From Membranipora membranacea (lineage: Eukaryota; Bryozoa; Gymnolaemata; Cheilostomatida; Membraniporidae): DNA of 64,000 nt. The notes under the pieces were generated by a model. It saw only the letters and a list, made by a program, of their open reading frames with translations, was not told where the DNA came from and ran no database searches. Numbering within the stretch: the stretch's first letter is position 1; every line of letters begins with the position of its first letter. The stretch covers positions 25,048,001-25,112,000 of the forward strand of contig OU612073.1 of the NCBI GenBank assembly GCA_914767715.1. Reading direction: 5' to 3'. A program made the translations under genes and the position numbers. Positions 1-11,429 of the stretch are shown piece by piece.

Positions 1-285
1 CACTCTAGACATTCTGCATAAAATGCTGGTTTACATCCTCTTCTAATCCTACTTACACAAATTTATAATTAATAAACATCCTCTGTAAAAGAAATAGTAA
101 TCTGATAATCCCTGATAATCTCAAAATTCTGCTGCCTTACCTAATCAAAGCTGGGTATTTTACGTGGTTAGCAGTGAGGAACCCTCTGGGATGAAGTATC
201 GACTCCAGCTCTGTGAGGGGCCTGGATCTGCGGTTGCTTGCGTCGGCCGCATGGAGGATGGACTTCTGGAACAGGATTGCCCCAA

Positions 286-1494
286 TATTATATTATGGCT
301 CATACCCCTATGGATAGATACCAGTTCGCATATCAAGCTTATCGGTCTACACAAGATGCCCTGCCCTGTCTAACTTCACCGTCACCAGCTTTATTGACCT
401 GAAGGCTGCACACTATGCTTTCCATCGGCCTTTAACACAATACATGTGCCTGATCTTATCTCGCAGCTTACTCATCTTGACTCCAATGTCACTGAGTGGA
501 TCTACAGCTTCTTATCTAACAGAGTGCAAAGAACTGTTGTTGATGGTAAAACTTCAAATGCTATTATAACAAACACTGGCACCCCCCCAGGGCTGCTGTC
601 TGTCTCCGCTTTTGTTCTCCATATATACAAATCGTATTACCTCAAACCTGAGTAATGTTACAATAATTGAGTACGCAGATGACACTTGCATCATAGGCTG
701 CATAGCTAATCAATCAGATCTCAACTCCTATTTTGATGAAATCCATAGAATTGCTAAACAATGTGCTGACTTAAATCTTTTATTAAACCCTACTAAGACT
801 CAGGAAATGATGCTATCCACCCAATATGTTAAACCTTCTACCCCTACACCTGCTTTAAATGATACTGCTATTGCTTTTAGTGATAAAGTTAAATATCTTG
901 GTGTATTAGTTGACGATAAGCTGCGTTTTAATGATCATGTGCATGGTATAGTTTCAACCGCCTCTCAAAGGATGTATGTAGTCAGGAATTTTGTGTCTTT
1001 GAGCTCTAAATCATTATCAAATATGCTTTTTAAAAGTTTTATTGTATCACGAATCTCCTATTGCTTACCCATTATTTTTAAAAGCTTGTATGCTGCTGAC
1101 AAGCAACGCCTGTGTAAAATTGTCAAGGACGCTATTAAGTTAGGCATTAAACATCCCGACATTTATACCATGATGGACAATCAGACACGAACACTGGCCT
1201 TACGCTATATTCACGATGAGGATCATTTCATCAATGATTTGTTGAGTGAATGTCAATCTGGCAGATACCGTACAGTAAAACATAGAAGCTCACTGGGGAG
1301 AGACTGTTTTCTGCGTCATATCACTCTTATTTTAAATGAAATACTTTTTTAGACACAGATTTGATTTTTTATTCCAAGTATCTTCGCTTTTTCTTTCTGA
1401 TTCAAAGTGCCAGCAATTACACTGTATTTCGCGACTCAATGTTTCTTTTAATAATGCTGTCAGTGATAGTAATAAAATCCATCCATCCATCCAT
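286..1494 (+). mobile_element. 5'-truncated L2/CR1-like LINE, reverse transcriptase fragment
   Basis: Conceptual translation in shifting frames gives successive reverse transcriptase blocks. A FAYQ-like block lies near 330, followed by a SAFNTI-type motif near 430, the WI..FLSNR block near 500, a PG/CCLSPLLFSIYTN block near 590-625, and the catalytic YADDT motif near 672. The thumb-like KYLGVLVDDKLRFNDHV follows near 890-940. The open frame 612-1352 covers the motifs from SIYTN onward. A frameshift near 585-600 and a stop near 400 make it inactive. The element ends in (ATCC)n at 1478-1494. The spacer copy joins the two flanks near 27590-27597 without the element. Clade placement as L2/CR1-like is from motif style only. 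Confidence 0.85.
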
Positions 1495-3420
1495 CTAGCT
1501 TCGGACAATCTGGCACTCCTTTTGTTTTTTTATTGTTTTTCATTTTCAGTCTTACCTACTAAATTTTAATTACTTAGACAATAAAAAGAGAACAAACAAA
1601 CAAACAAACAAAAATAAAAGAAAATGCAATGCGGATTAGAACTGCAGTAAAAAATTGCCTCTAACTTTTCAATTTAGAAAAATAAATAAGTTCTGGGTAC
1701 CAATGACTTTACAACAGGGGAATATCATGTCATAGTACCAAATTGATGACTCCACAATTGTACATTCCACCATTACACTATTAACTTCAATATTGAATTA
1801 AAAAATTATAGCTATGTGCGCGCTGTGGAAATAAACTTTGATTGCTAATTCTATGGACAAATCTAGAGGAAATACCCTGTTTACCTCACTGGTTATTGAT
1901 ATTGAAGGCTGGCTGAGAGTGAGGTATTGCATTTGCCTTGCAAGCATAGAATGTGTCACTTGCTATTGTACAACCATATGATAGGATTTAAATTTGTTCC
2001 ATTATTCCCAGTCATGAATATAACACTGAAATGCAAAGGAACATAACTCATAATATGTGAATTTAGTAATGTAGACATGCAAAACAAAATGCAGTGTGTA
2101 CACTAATAATAAATAAAACCCTCGAAAGTCTCGCTACAATAATAGTGACATCTTGATAACTTCCCTATTGAGAACGATAAAGTTGGTCAAATGAAATAGA
2201 AAACAAAAGAAAAGTGATGTTTGTGTATCTTGCCAGCAGCAGTATGTGGAAAGAAATCCAAAGCTTATTAGGATTTTTCTCTTATAGTTCTGAAGTTTTC
2301 TTTGTTTAATTCCTAACATTACAATGACAATATAACACATTATAAAACCACTATCAAAAAACCTCAAAAATCATATCCCATATCCCTATATATCCCATAT
2401 ACTATGGCATTATTAAAATTTGTAACATGCATTGATTCTCTTCTGATAATCGATTTAATTGATTTTGGTTTCATAGGATATGTCTCAGATAAAATCTTAG
2501 CTTAATTCTTGATTTGATTTTTTGCAAGAATCAAAGATGTGAAACGGTGCTCAGCTTGCATAAATCAATCCAACAACGGTACTGCAATAGGCTTGATATG
2601 TTCCACACTCTCCACATTAAACTTTTAAGACCCACTGGTAGCTTATTTTGATTATATATCTGTCTGAAGCAGCTTCAATATTGCTGAGCTCTTTGGCCTC
2701 TTCACTTGACCTAATTGTTTTCAGTGCCGATGTCATTGGACGGACCTATAACACACTAGCGGAGGCTTTCCCATAGGACTGATGAAAACAACACAGAGAA
2801 AGCTGAACAGAGAAAGGGAGGCCTTCACAGTGTTGGTGTACTAAGATTGTAACCAGACATGAGTCAGTATGAGGCATTGTATTAAAATCTCCTCTCACTT
2901 CTTAATCATACTGGGTAAAAGCTACCATCTCAGTAGCACCAAATCAAGAGTGACATGAAAAATTAATATTTTGGTTCACTATTCAATATCATATGTTTAT
3001 TTGTTAATTGCAGGACTTCATTAATCAGGCACAAATCCAGTCCCCACATGGTTTTCTAAAAGTTTTATTTCTGGGAACAGGATTTTCCTAATTCTGGAGT
3101 AATGGGATCATCCAGACGTCACTCTCCCAACATTGAAATAACTTTTAGTCTATCTGTACCATTTTGGTATCGCTAGAATCTAGATGAAACTTTTAAATAA
3201 TTGAAAACTTTTATCCCCTATAGTGACTTAATTCATAATTATTTACAGCAGCTCACATGCTTTGGTGATCCATGACACAGAAACTGTAAGTTGGGAGAGA
3301 AAAAATACTGATACGGAGGCTTTCTGAATGTGGAGGGTTGGACAAGCCTCATAATTATTTTAGGTTGGTTTGATTGTAACAGTTAAAGATTCATAATTAT
3401 TAGGCAATGAACCAGGGTCA
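1495..3420. other. Duplicated noncoding stretch, no gene recognised
   Basis: AT-rich DNA with no convincing coding signal. It pairs with 46930-48938 in the inverted arm. Its first part, about 1500-2400, also pairs with 26700-27590 in the spacer, and a weaker copy of about 2130-2360 is seen at 20810-21065. A short (CAAA)n run lies near 1591-1612. The sequence at 3240-3420 is the unit that became tandemly duplicated in the other arm. Confidence 0.6.
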
Positions 3421-3535
3421 CATTAGTAGACCTCCCAGGCATGTCCCATCTTATGTATTTTGTTGACGCTTACAATAAAGAAATTAAAAACTTTTGCATC
3501 AATAAGTGGCTTCCAATCATATTTACAGCGACTCA

Positions 3536-3637
3536 CATGTTTCCGTGAACTACACAAAGACTGAGGAGCATTATAATGATACATGTTATGATGAGAACGA
3601 TACAGATACAGATACAACAAACAACTAACACTACCAT
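3536..3637 (-). other. Candidate membrane-anchor segment downstream of G1 exon C
   Basis: On the minus strand a 34-codon frame starting with ATG at 3637 reads as an almost uninterrupted hydrophobic run, VVLVVCCICICIVLIITC followed by more I/L, then a short polar end and a stop. It sits directly after the extracellular domain exon of G1 and is conserved in G5 at 46711-46806. It is in a different frame from exon C, so a splice or a frameshift would be needed to join them. A GTGAGC donor-like site exists in exon C of G1, but no acceptor giving this frame was found. A nontranslated coincidence remains possible. Confidence 0.35.
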
Positions 3638-4034
3638 TGCCACTTTGCTTTGGCATCAGTTAAAGAGAAATATGGATCAATATGTGGAAAGAGGCGTTCA
3701 GTGTGGACCTCTACCAGTGTCCATCGAGTATTCCAAGCAATTTGTTGATCTGTCAAATCTATTATTTGACTGAGTGAACTGGAGCTGCTATAGCTCACAT
3801 CTGATGATGATTCAGCGTTGATGGTAGAATTCTTATTTATAAACCAGTAGAGAGCACACATAGAACTATTCTCACTGTAGCTGAAGGCCTCACAGCTCAC
3901 TACATGTTTCGTGCACATATGAGAGCAGATCTCAGGTGATCTGGTGGTGTAAGACCTGATAACAGAACCTGCACACCCTCCCAGCATGGCTATCTTATAT
4001 CTTCTGTGGCGGACCACTGTATCATACTCAGTCA
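3631..4034 (-). CDS. G1 exon C, apple/PAN-like domain
   Basis: Preceded on the minus strand by a TTTCAG acceptor at 4035. The frame reads VTEYDTVVRHRRYKIAMLGG, then a cysteine-rich module with spacing C..SV...RSPEIC..MC, VSCEAFSYSE, MCALYWF. The C-x-AF-x-Y plus C-x-L pattern is what apple/PAN domains show, and such domains bind proteins or sugars at the cell surface. Unlike the other copies, the frame stays open well past the Ser-rich tail, adding about 45 residues ending in KAKWQW. Neighbouring exons lie upstream at 4314-4477 and 5305-5463. Domain name is inferred from pattern, not from a profile search. Confidence 0.65.
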
Positions 4035-4313
4035 CTGAAATAAGAAGTCAAGCCCTGATATCTAAAACAAAAAGGTTTTATACCACAGCATTCTTCATTC
4101 ATTTTAGAATAATAATGATTTAACATTCTCATCTTATATCACATTATCTTCTGTGTCTAATAACTGTATAATTCTCGGTCACAAATAAATATCGAGAGTA
4201 CGCAAGACATTCTAATACAGTACGCTTTAAACACACAATTTACTGGACAAAGCCTGCGATGTAACAATATCCTTGACTTAGAATCTAATAGATTATTATG
4301 AAGATGTACTCAC

Positions 4314-4477
4314 ATATTTTATAAACACTAAGCCTCGACTCCCCACCACATATTTGTGTTTATTGTTGACACATTCATGCTGACACTCATTCTCACTGCT
4401 GGCTGCTCCATGTAAATTGTAGGTCTCATCTCCACAGAGACAGGCTCTAGATATATGTAATCCTGCGTATTGACAAC
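4314..4477 (-). pseudogene. G1 exon B, C-terminal half of WSC domain, frameshifted
   Basis: Between a TTTTTAG acceptor and a GTGAGT donor. It encodes CQYAGLHISRACLCGDETYNLHGAASSENECQ, the second half of a WSC domain. Near 4353-4360 it has one base fewer than the paralogues: the NNKQQICGG stretch of G4 becomes NNKHKYVVG and the frame then runs out of register. The expected ending LSVYKI is recovered only in another frame. With this change G1 cannot make a full WSC domain unless the base is a sequencing error. This is the main reason for calling G1 a pseudogene. Confidence 0.7.
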
Positions 4478-5304
4478 CTAAAAACAAGCTGAAGCACAAT
4501 GAAACAAAATTATGATACGCACTCGAATCCGTAGGAATTATAGGGATGATATACAGATAATCTGATAGCTAATTGCTAATTGCTATTTATCATCATATAA
4601 AACTGCATTTGATTGTCATTTATAAAAATTCAAAACTGCAAATATGATTAAAACCTCTTTCATATATTTTCAAAGTGTGATAATTTATATACCCGGTCAG
4701 GGTTTATAAAACGTAATCGTTAAGAGGGAGGCATCTAATACTACTATCCAGACTCGACAAGTCTTGAGTTCTGCCACTCCAATCAAAAAGACATAGTCAC
4801 TCACTGTTGGGTGGTGTTCAACCCGTATATATAAGTACTTTCCAGCTTTGATTCTGTTATATTGAATAAATGATTTACCAAATTGTTATCATCTGAAAAA
4901 CTTGGCTCTGAACAATTTATTATGATTGTTATACTTTGTTATACATGTTTTATATTTATTTATCTACTTTTCTCACTGATCATGCATATTGAAATGCACA
5001 TATAAGATAAATCAAGTAGTCAGGCCTTTGCTTACAAAAGAGAGGAAAATTAACATAACATAAGTCCTTTTCGGTCAGGATAATATTTAAATACGATAGT
5101 GGTGATATGGAAATAAAACAGTGTTTAACTAACTTAATTCATGAACAGTATTTTGCCAAGGAGAAACTTCAGAAGGTACACACCAAGACACACACATGTT
5201 TTTTCTTCACTATGTGCAGAAAAGCTCATCGATGTTAGGCACAGACATATGTGGTATTGTGATATCATAATAAACCACACAATGTCACTGATATTGATAC
5301 AAAC

Positions 5305-5463
5305 CATATGAGTTGCAGTGGTTGAGGCACAATTGAATAGTCATCATTGTATCATCACGAATGATGCTGTAAGGTAAAGCTCTCGTCTCAGGATCTTGTG
5401 ATTCGATGTAACACCCCATGTATTCACCTTGTAAATGAGCTGATGCAAAGCCTCCGATGGTGT
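5305..5463 (-). CDS. G1 exon A, N-terminal half of WSC domain
   Basis: The exon follows a pyrimidine-rich TCTCTAG acceptor on the minus strand and reads TIGGFASAHLQGEYMGCYIE, then a variable acidic stretch, RALPYSIIRDDTMMTIQLCLNHCNSYG. This is the GCY...RALP...MT...C...C opening of a WSC domain. The exon ends in phase 1, matching exon B, but the donor is GTTTGT rather than GTGAGT. The preceding exon, which should carry a signal peptide, was not recognised; the hydrophobic-looking text just upstream is the intron's pyrimidine tract. Confidence 0.7.
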
Positions 5464-5499
5464 CTAGAGAATAAAAATAAATAGAGAACAGCAACCGAG

Positions 5500-7085
5500 A
5501 CAATAATGATAATTGTTAATCAGAGTCAGAAATAATTGGGTCAGTCGATCTAATTCAACATTTTCGTCACATGTATGGAATCAGTTTAAACATGATTGTT
5601 GGCCCAGACAAATGGTTGAACAGCAATATATTGTCTTGTCATAAGAATATCAAAAAATCAATCAGTTTAATCTATCTACATCTGAGAAGAGTACTGATGA
5701 TATAAAATTAACAAGAGATGTGCGCAGTCAGGACTGACACTGTATTCATATTTCATAATTTCATAATGTTGTTACAGATCCTACCCGGAAAACTTCAAAC
5801 TATGCACACACAAAATTATACTATATATACTTACTTACATGACAAAGACAGGTAATGAAGATAAATCAGGGTCCTAAGACAAAATGCTGACAGTGCAAAT
5901 TTTCCTAAGCTAAAGTCTACTGTTCGCAGTGGTCAGCTCATGGTAAGATAACATTTAAAATGTCATTGATTTTTATCTGTGTCTAAAAGAAGATATCCCA
6001 AATCAAGTGTAAGCGGCATAACTTGAATGAATAATTGAACAGAGCAATGCCTGATAATCTACTCAATACAGTAAACAACATCAACAAAATATGAGAAATG
6101 TAATGCACTGAAGCGCTTATCAAACAAACCATACCATCCAAACACAGGAATATTCACGACTTGACGTCAATTATAGTCTTATCAGCGCACTGAAAAAGAA
6201 AATTATGATTTATTCTAATTATTCGTTCATTTTATTAAGTTTTTAAGAAAATGGCTTCAGGTAACCTTTACCTGTGTGACATAGGGAGTTCCCATCACTG
6301 TTCACTACTGTGTCTGGTAGTGCGCTTTAATTTGTAACTATCAGGATCAGTGCTGCATTTGTAACTTGCGAAAAAAAAAATTAATTTGACCATCAGTGTC
6401 TATACTCTATAATTGTTTGTATTCACTGTACATTTAGGAGTGACATAATAATTGTCACGATTGCAATATTGTCACTGTAGAGTTGATGCCTCATTTTCAC
6501 ATTACTGGCTGGCTTTAGTGAGACTGCGATAAAGGGTTGATACAAGTAAAAGAATTACGTTTATATTTTGACTACTTCAGCAAATGGAAAATGTTTTTTT
6601 TTTTATAACACAGAGTAATCCTGCTTGTAGCTGTATTATGCTGACAGAGATAAAGCGATGGTCACGGAAGATAATACTATTTGGTAGACCAAAGATGATG
6701 TAGATGATTGTACATTTGAGTCATCACAACAATACTGATCTTCAATCATTTGCATGCAAGTAAAAGACTCATCTCGGCATCTTAGAAATAAGAGTAGCCA
6801 CATGGCCTATGTCTACCCAAGTTGGATATCTTCTTATAATGCTATGCGCTAAGCGACCCGATAGTACACATTATCAACAAAGTTTGAGATATTCGTGAAT
6901 TTTCAGACTACTGTTAACAGCCTGAGGTATCGTTGCTAAACAATGTCAAATCAACTAAGACTTTCAATGAGTTACAACTAATTGCCTTGCATTTCAATAT
7001 CGGAAAATTGCTGAAAGTACACTGTCATCCTGCATCAAACTAGAGCTTTCAGTACAACACCATCAGTTTGCATACACCAAGGATA
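5500..7085. other. Duplicated intergenic/intronic stretch
   Basis: No coding sequence recognised. It pairs with about 43735-45080 in the inverted arm. At about 5664-5700 it contains a single copy of the 37-bp unit that is repeated seven times at 45081-45339. A T/A homopolymer run near 6593-6604 also occurs in the other arm. Confidence 0.5.
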
Positions 7086-7089
7086 TTGG

Positions 7090-7945
7090 TACAACAGTCG
7101 CATTGGTAGAGTTATCAGTTGACCTGTTAAAAGATTTTAACAATCATGATGCACTAGCTGTACAATCCCACTTACTGGATTTCAGTAAAGCGTTTGACCA
7201 AATTAATCCCGACTTAGTGCTAAAAATACTGCTGAACTTGAACCTTCAACTATAGTTGGTGAATACAGTTAGTTCAGAGTTTTTTCAAAAACAACCAACA
7301 ATTTGTGAGGTTGGAAAACCATCTATCAGACTACCAACCATACCGCATTGGAGTTCCCCAGGGAACTATACTGTGGGCCCGCTTTTGTGAAATGCTTTCG
7401 TATACATCCCAAACCCAGCAATAGAGCAGCATGATGTCATCACTTCAAACTCAACATGACAAAATTCAAACATCATTATTTCAGACAATCCACTGCAGAC
7501 AGCAGCAAGCTTTGCTACAAGCTGGTGTGAAACTAATTTGATGCTGCTGAACACTAGTAAATCAATGACTTGCTCATTCACTTTCCAGAAAACATAAGCA
7601 CAACGCTTATCACCATCATTAACACCGATGCAGAGGATAAGGTAATAGTAACATTACTGGGTGTGACTTCCAACAGCCACATGAAATTTTTATCATAATT
7701 ATGTGGAAAAAGTCATTGAGAAATCAAAAGATTTGGTACATGCCATAACTTGTCTGAAGAAAGCTTGTGTAGGGGCACAGAGTTTGTTACTATTTTACAA
7801 GGCTCGTGTTCTACCAATTCTAAGCTATGCAGCACTGAGTTGGTATCCATGCCTCTGCGACAAAGAAAAGAAGAAGTTTGAGCGCCATCAAAAGCTCATT
7901 CAGCCTGCTCTTGACAATTATGATGAACGGCTAGCGCATTTGAAC
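7090..7945 (+). mobile_element. Degenerate LINE reverse transcriptase (third LINE type)
   Basis: Translated piecemeal, the stretch gives DLLKDFNNHDALAVQSHLLDF SKAFDQINPDLV (split here for length), the A-box of LINE reverse transcriptases. A SSPGNYTVGPL remnant of the GVPQGT..GPL box follows near 7350, then WCETNLMLLNTSKSMT near 7530. The open C-terminal block at 7703-7954 reads VHAITCLKKACVGAQSLLLF, YKARVLPILSYAALSWYPCL and ERHQKL. The catalytic YADD box is not visible and several stops interrupt it. The other arm carries the same element at 42859-43735. A host function is not suggested. Confidence 0.8.
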
Positions 7946-7994
7946 ATAGCATAGCATAGCGTAGCAATGTATCTGCCTGTGATCACGGCTGTAG

Positions 7995-8071
7995 AACGGG
8001 GCGAACTGGGCACACTTGGGCGAACTGGGGCGAACTGGGGCGAACTGGGGCGAACTGGGGCGAACTGGTGA
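7995..8071. repeat. 10-bp minisatellite, left arm, about 7 units
   Basis: Head-to-tail units of GGGGCGAACT with a few variants. The same locus has about 16 units at 40671-40845 and only degenerate units at 25075-25150. Because 10 is not a multiple of 3, all three frames stay open on one strand and give a period-10 peptide pattern. The resulting open frames are not evidence of a gene. Confidence 0.9.
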
Positions 8072-8079
8072 ACTAATAT

Positions 8080-10140
8080 ATGTTTTTGAGGTCTTGTCAG
8101 TATTGGTTTTATTATAGATTAGTAGAATCAGCATCTGACAACAGCAGTTAAGTTATAAGAGCAAGTAAAATGCGACAAAAAATGGCATTGTACATCTAGA
8201 CATATTGAATCTTGCTGCTATGATGGTTCTCAAAAGCTAGACAAAGACAAGGTAGAGGAAACTGAACTCAATCCTGGAACAGCAGCTCACTCATAGCCTT
8301 ATAAACAGTAATCACTCAATTTAGGAATACTTACTTGATTTTATGAACTCCTCAATCCTCTAAGAATTTAAGTTTATAGATGTCTATGTGATTTGCAATG
8401 TGAAATGCTATGTGATTGGCTGTCCCTAGTAGAGGTTGCCATCTATACTCTATGACCACGTGATAGTCACCTGACCCAAACTGTTACAACAAGATGCAAT
8501 TATTCCGGATATAGTGCAGTCTCTGTTTTATTGTTTTATATTATCAAGACAGGCGTAAATAAAAGTTTTTATGTTCGAATTAACAACCAAATAAAATAAA
8601 AAGACACTAGTTTATACAAATTGTTGCTCACAGAAAATTGATTTTTTTAATAATCAAACATTGCGCAAACTCCAAAAAGCTACTAGGGACTGAGCTCGAT
8701 GTCAAATGAAAATTGTGAGAATGTCTATTGGAAAATACAGCTCCCTGATTGGAGAATGGTGAGTTGAAAATGCTATTCTAAGAATAGTACAATTCAATGG
8801 TAGAGCATTATATCCTGCCAATCATTGCGTCAAAACTTATGTAGTTAATAAAGTGGTAAAACTTAGACCAAGATCACCGCTTGTAACTTACATCAAATCA
8901 TCAAGTTATACTGGGAAAAAGATGAAGCATATGTCAACGATTGCTTTGTTGATCCAGCAATTTGGGAGAGTAAGGTATCAGCTGCACAAACAACCAAACA
9001 AAACTGCAGAACTAGAGCTCATACAAGAGGAGCTATTTTTACTACATGTATAGCGATTTCTTGGCAAAATTCCCTCCGTTCAAACTTACCATAATGAAGT
9101 GAAGTGAAGAAAAAGTGTATGTGATTCCCCATACAGGTTACAGAGCCCCTCACAACCTTTCAAGTCCTCAGAAACAATCAGTAGAACAGGCTGTGAGATA
9201 AATATCTTGACAGCGATAAGCCTCAAGTTACAATAGATTTACACCACATTATATTACGAACGACGCAAGGCGTTAACACAGTGCAAAACACAGTTGTAAC
9301 AATACAAACAGCAGCCTAATGGTAACAGATAAAATAGTGTACTACTGTAACAGGGCGGGATTTGTTCACTGTTACATACAGAGAATTGTCTATCACTCTG
9401 TTACTATCGATCCTAAAACCAAGATTTACACAAGTTAAGCACCATGCACTTCCTTGATCCCTGCAAATTAAATCTGACACATATCGTATGAAATCATAGA
9501 CTAAGGTAAACATAATAACATCAGAATTTATTAAACCAGGGATTGGACCAGAGTATGTCAAAACTATTATTTAATTAATTTAATTTAATTATTAAATATA
9601 TGTCAAAATGTCAAAGACTGATTAAAATATCAACATATCATTCCATACCGTTGAAAATCTGCCGAGCTACTGAATATTAATATCTGAACTCGATTAGGTA
9701 ACACTGTGTAATTTTAGTTAGCAAATGAGGTAGCAAACGCTATTTTTGTTATTGCTGTCGGTAGAGTCAGGATGATTGCTAGAAATTTTAAAACATGTGA
9801 AATGTTTTATTATGGATTGAGTTCATCATAATATTATTTTGATTCTATTAATGTATGACAAGTCTGAAGTGACTTTTGACAACACGTAAAATTAATGAAT
9901 TTTGTCGATTGGTGAAAATATGAAACATTTCAATCAAAGATTTGGAATAGATCATAGGCTTTTGGCCAAAACTATTTACAAATTTTCTTAAGGGTACTCT
10001 CCACATGACATTCACACCAAAAAAACAACAGTGAAACTAGAATAACGCTATCACCATTGACCATTTTCTGAAGACAGGTTTTGTCATTTTTGTGTAATGT
10101 CAAAAATGGTATCCAAAAGATCATTTATGTGGACACAAAA
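8080..10140. other. Triplicated stretch, no assigned gene
   Basis: Also present at 22960-25070 (in part) and about 39110-40660. Two open frames recur among copies: 8853-9053 (a short basic peptide, MVKLRPRSPLVTYIKSSS) and the frame holding SDLICRDQGSAWC (9561-9316 minus, 24227-24502 plus, 39759-40025 plus). Neither matches a family I recognise. Frames differ in length between copies, which argues against constraint. An AT-only palindrome-like block lies near 9568-9600. Confidence 0.45.
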
Positions 10141-10149
10141 AAACATTTT

Positions 10150-10375
10150 TTCAAGTTTTCACATACAAAGCCGTCATTAACAGAATGTTTTTTATTGCAT
10201 CATCATTTTTGACGAATTTGTAGCAGGAAAAACCCCAAAATGGCTAAGTTTAGGCCCTTTTTGGGGCATTTTTTGGAGTTCTTCGGCTTCAGAAAAATGA
10301 ATAAGCGATGAAAAATTCTGTTAGTGTTTCTTGTGTTCACCGTACAAGATAAAAGGGGCTTTGTAGGCGAGATCT
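10150..10375. repeat. Foldback (hairpin) repeat, left-arm copy
   Basis: The two halves are imperfect reverse complements. ACAAAGCC with TTAACAGAAT near 10165-10190 faces ATTCTGTTAG near 10316-10326 and GGCTTTGTA near 10358-10366, and the centre pairs CCCCAAAA (10233) with TTTTTGGGG (10257-10266). The same structure is at 23350-23575 and 38868-39095. This fits a MITE-like foldback element, but no target duplication was identified. Confidence 0.6.
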
Positions 10376-10952
10376 TTTAAAATTTTTTTGTTTAACCACA
10401 ATATTGGTCATTTGGACAGCATGTTTGACGTTATGCAAAAGTGACTAAAACATTAGCTGTATTCGATAGTCTATTGAGCACGCTACGATAAAGGGTTATG
10501 TAATACAGCTAGTTGCCATGTATTAGCATACATTGGTGACACCAGTCAACAACTTGATGACACAATCAAACTCAGAGACTAAGTTATCAAAAAGAGCAGA
10601 GACAGTAGACCAGGGATGGCAGATTGACACCAAAAACTGAGGAAAGTAGAACAAAATCAAAATCAGAGGTGAGATTATAGACCATTATTTTGTCGATGTT
10701 CTGGCGCACCTTAAACAGGAAAAGTCCAATTAATGCTCTCTTGCAGTAACTGGGAATTCCCACATACCTTACCTTACTTACAATGTTGTATTCATAGGTA
10801 AGGTCACCACTTTTTCGGGAGGTCAATTTCGAAAAAAAACCCTTAAAATTGCCATGAGAGGTATGAATACACAATGACTATATTTATGTTTGTCAATCAC
10901 AGTTGCCCCTTGTGTTATACATAGGGATTGTGAAGCAATAGCACTGATGTAG

Positions 10953-11180
10953 TTATTTTATAACAGCAAGTTCCTGCTTGTCATGAGGTTTATAGTTCAT
11001 CAATACATCTAAGACTGAATAATGTGCGCTATCCTTCTGTGCCACGGCACGCCTCAAAACATACCTTTGGGTCAAACTTGAACAAAAAGCTTCGGAACAT
11101 TGCATGTTCTGAATTGGGTGCAGAGAGGGATTGAGCATGTCAAAGTTCAATGATGGCAAGTTTGTGGCATGTCGTCCCAA
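10953..11180 (-). other. Unassigned open frame conserved in three copies
   Basis: A 75-codon frame beginning MGRHATNLPSLNFDMLNPSL and ending MNYKPHDKQELAVIK. Equivalent frames of similar length are at 22606-22833 (75 codons) and about 38090-38320. The protein is not recognised, and no signal peptide or membrane segment is apparent. In the 38090-38320 copy an indel changes the frame in the middle. Retention of an open frame in two diverged copies is mildly suggestive of coding, but the copies may simply be young. Confidence 0.3.
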
Positions 11181-11429
11181 AAGCCTTCTCTGTGGTGGCC
11201 AATAGAATCAGAATTTTGATGAAAAACTGCTCACATAAAAATGATTATTAAATCAATTAATATAACAATATCACATATACTACTTACATTACTGACTGTT
11301 GAGCAGGTAATTCAAGATCTGGTACCTACCTTTTACGACTCCCTTGCGTACTTTGCAACCATCATTTTAAAATTTGACATATTTCACTGTTTCTCCTCTT
11401 TCCATAATATAATAAATATCTCATCAAGC

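Noticed and set aside
164-373. Open frame with LQLCEGPGSAVACVGRMEDG
   Set aside because: Shared by three repeat copies on both strands, runs across the LINE boundary and resembles no protein family; treated as repeat flank.
7931-8134. Minus-strand Pro/Ser-rich frame
   Set aside because: Same minisatellite, left arm.
9316-9561. SRCR-like domain in the frame with SDLICRDQGSAWC
   Set aside because: Only one short cysteine motif is vaguely similar; the rest lacks the conserved SRCR pattern.
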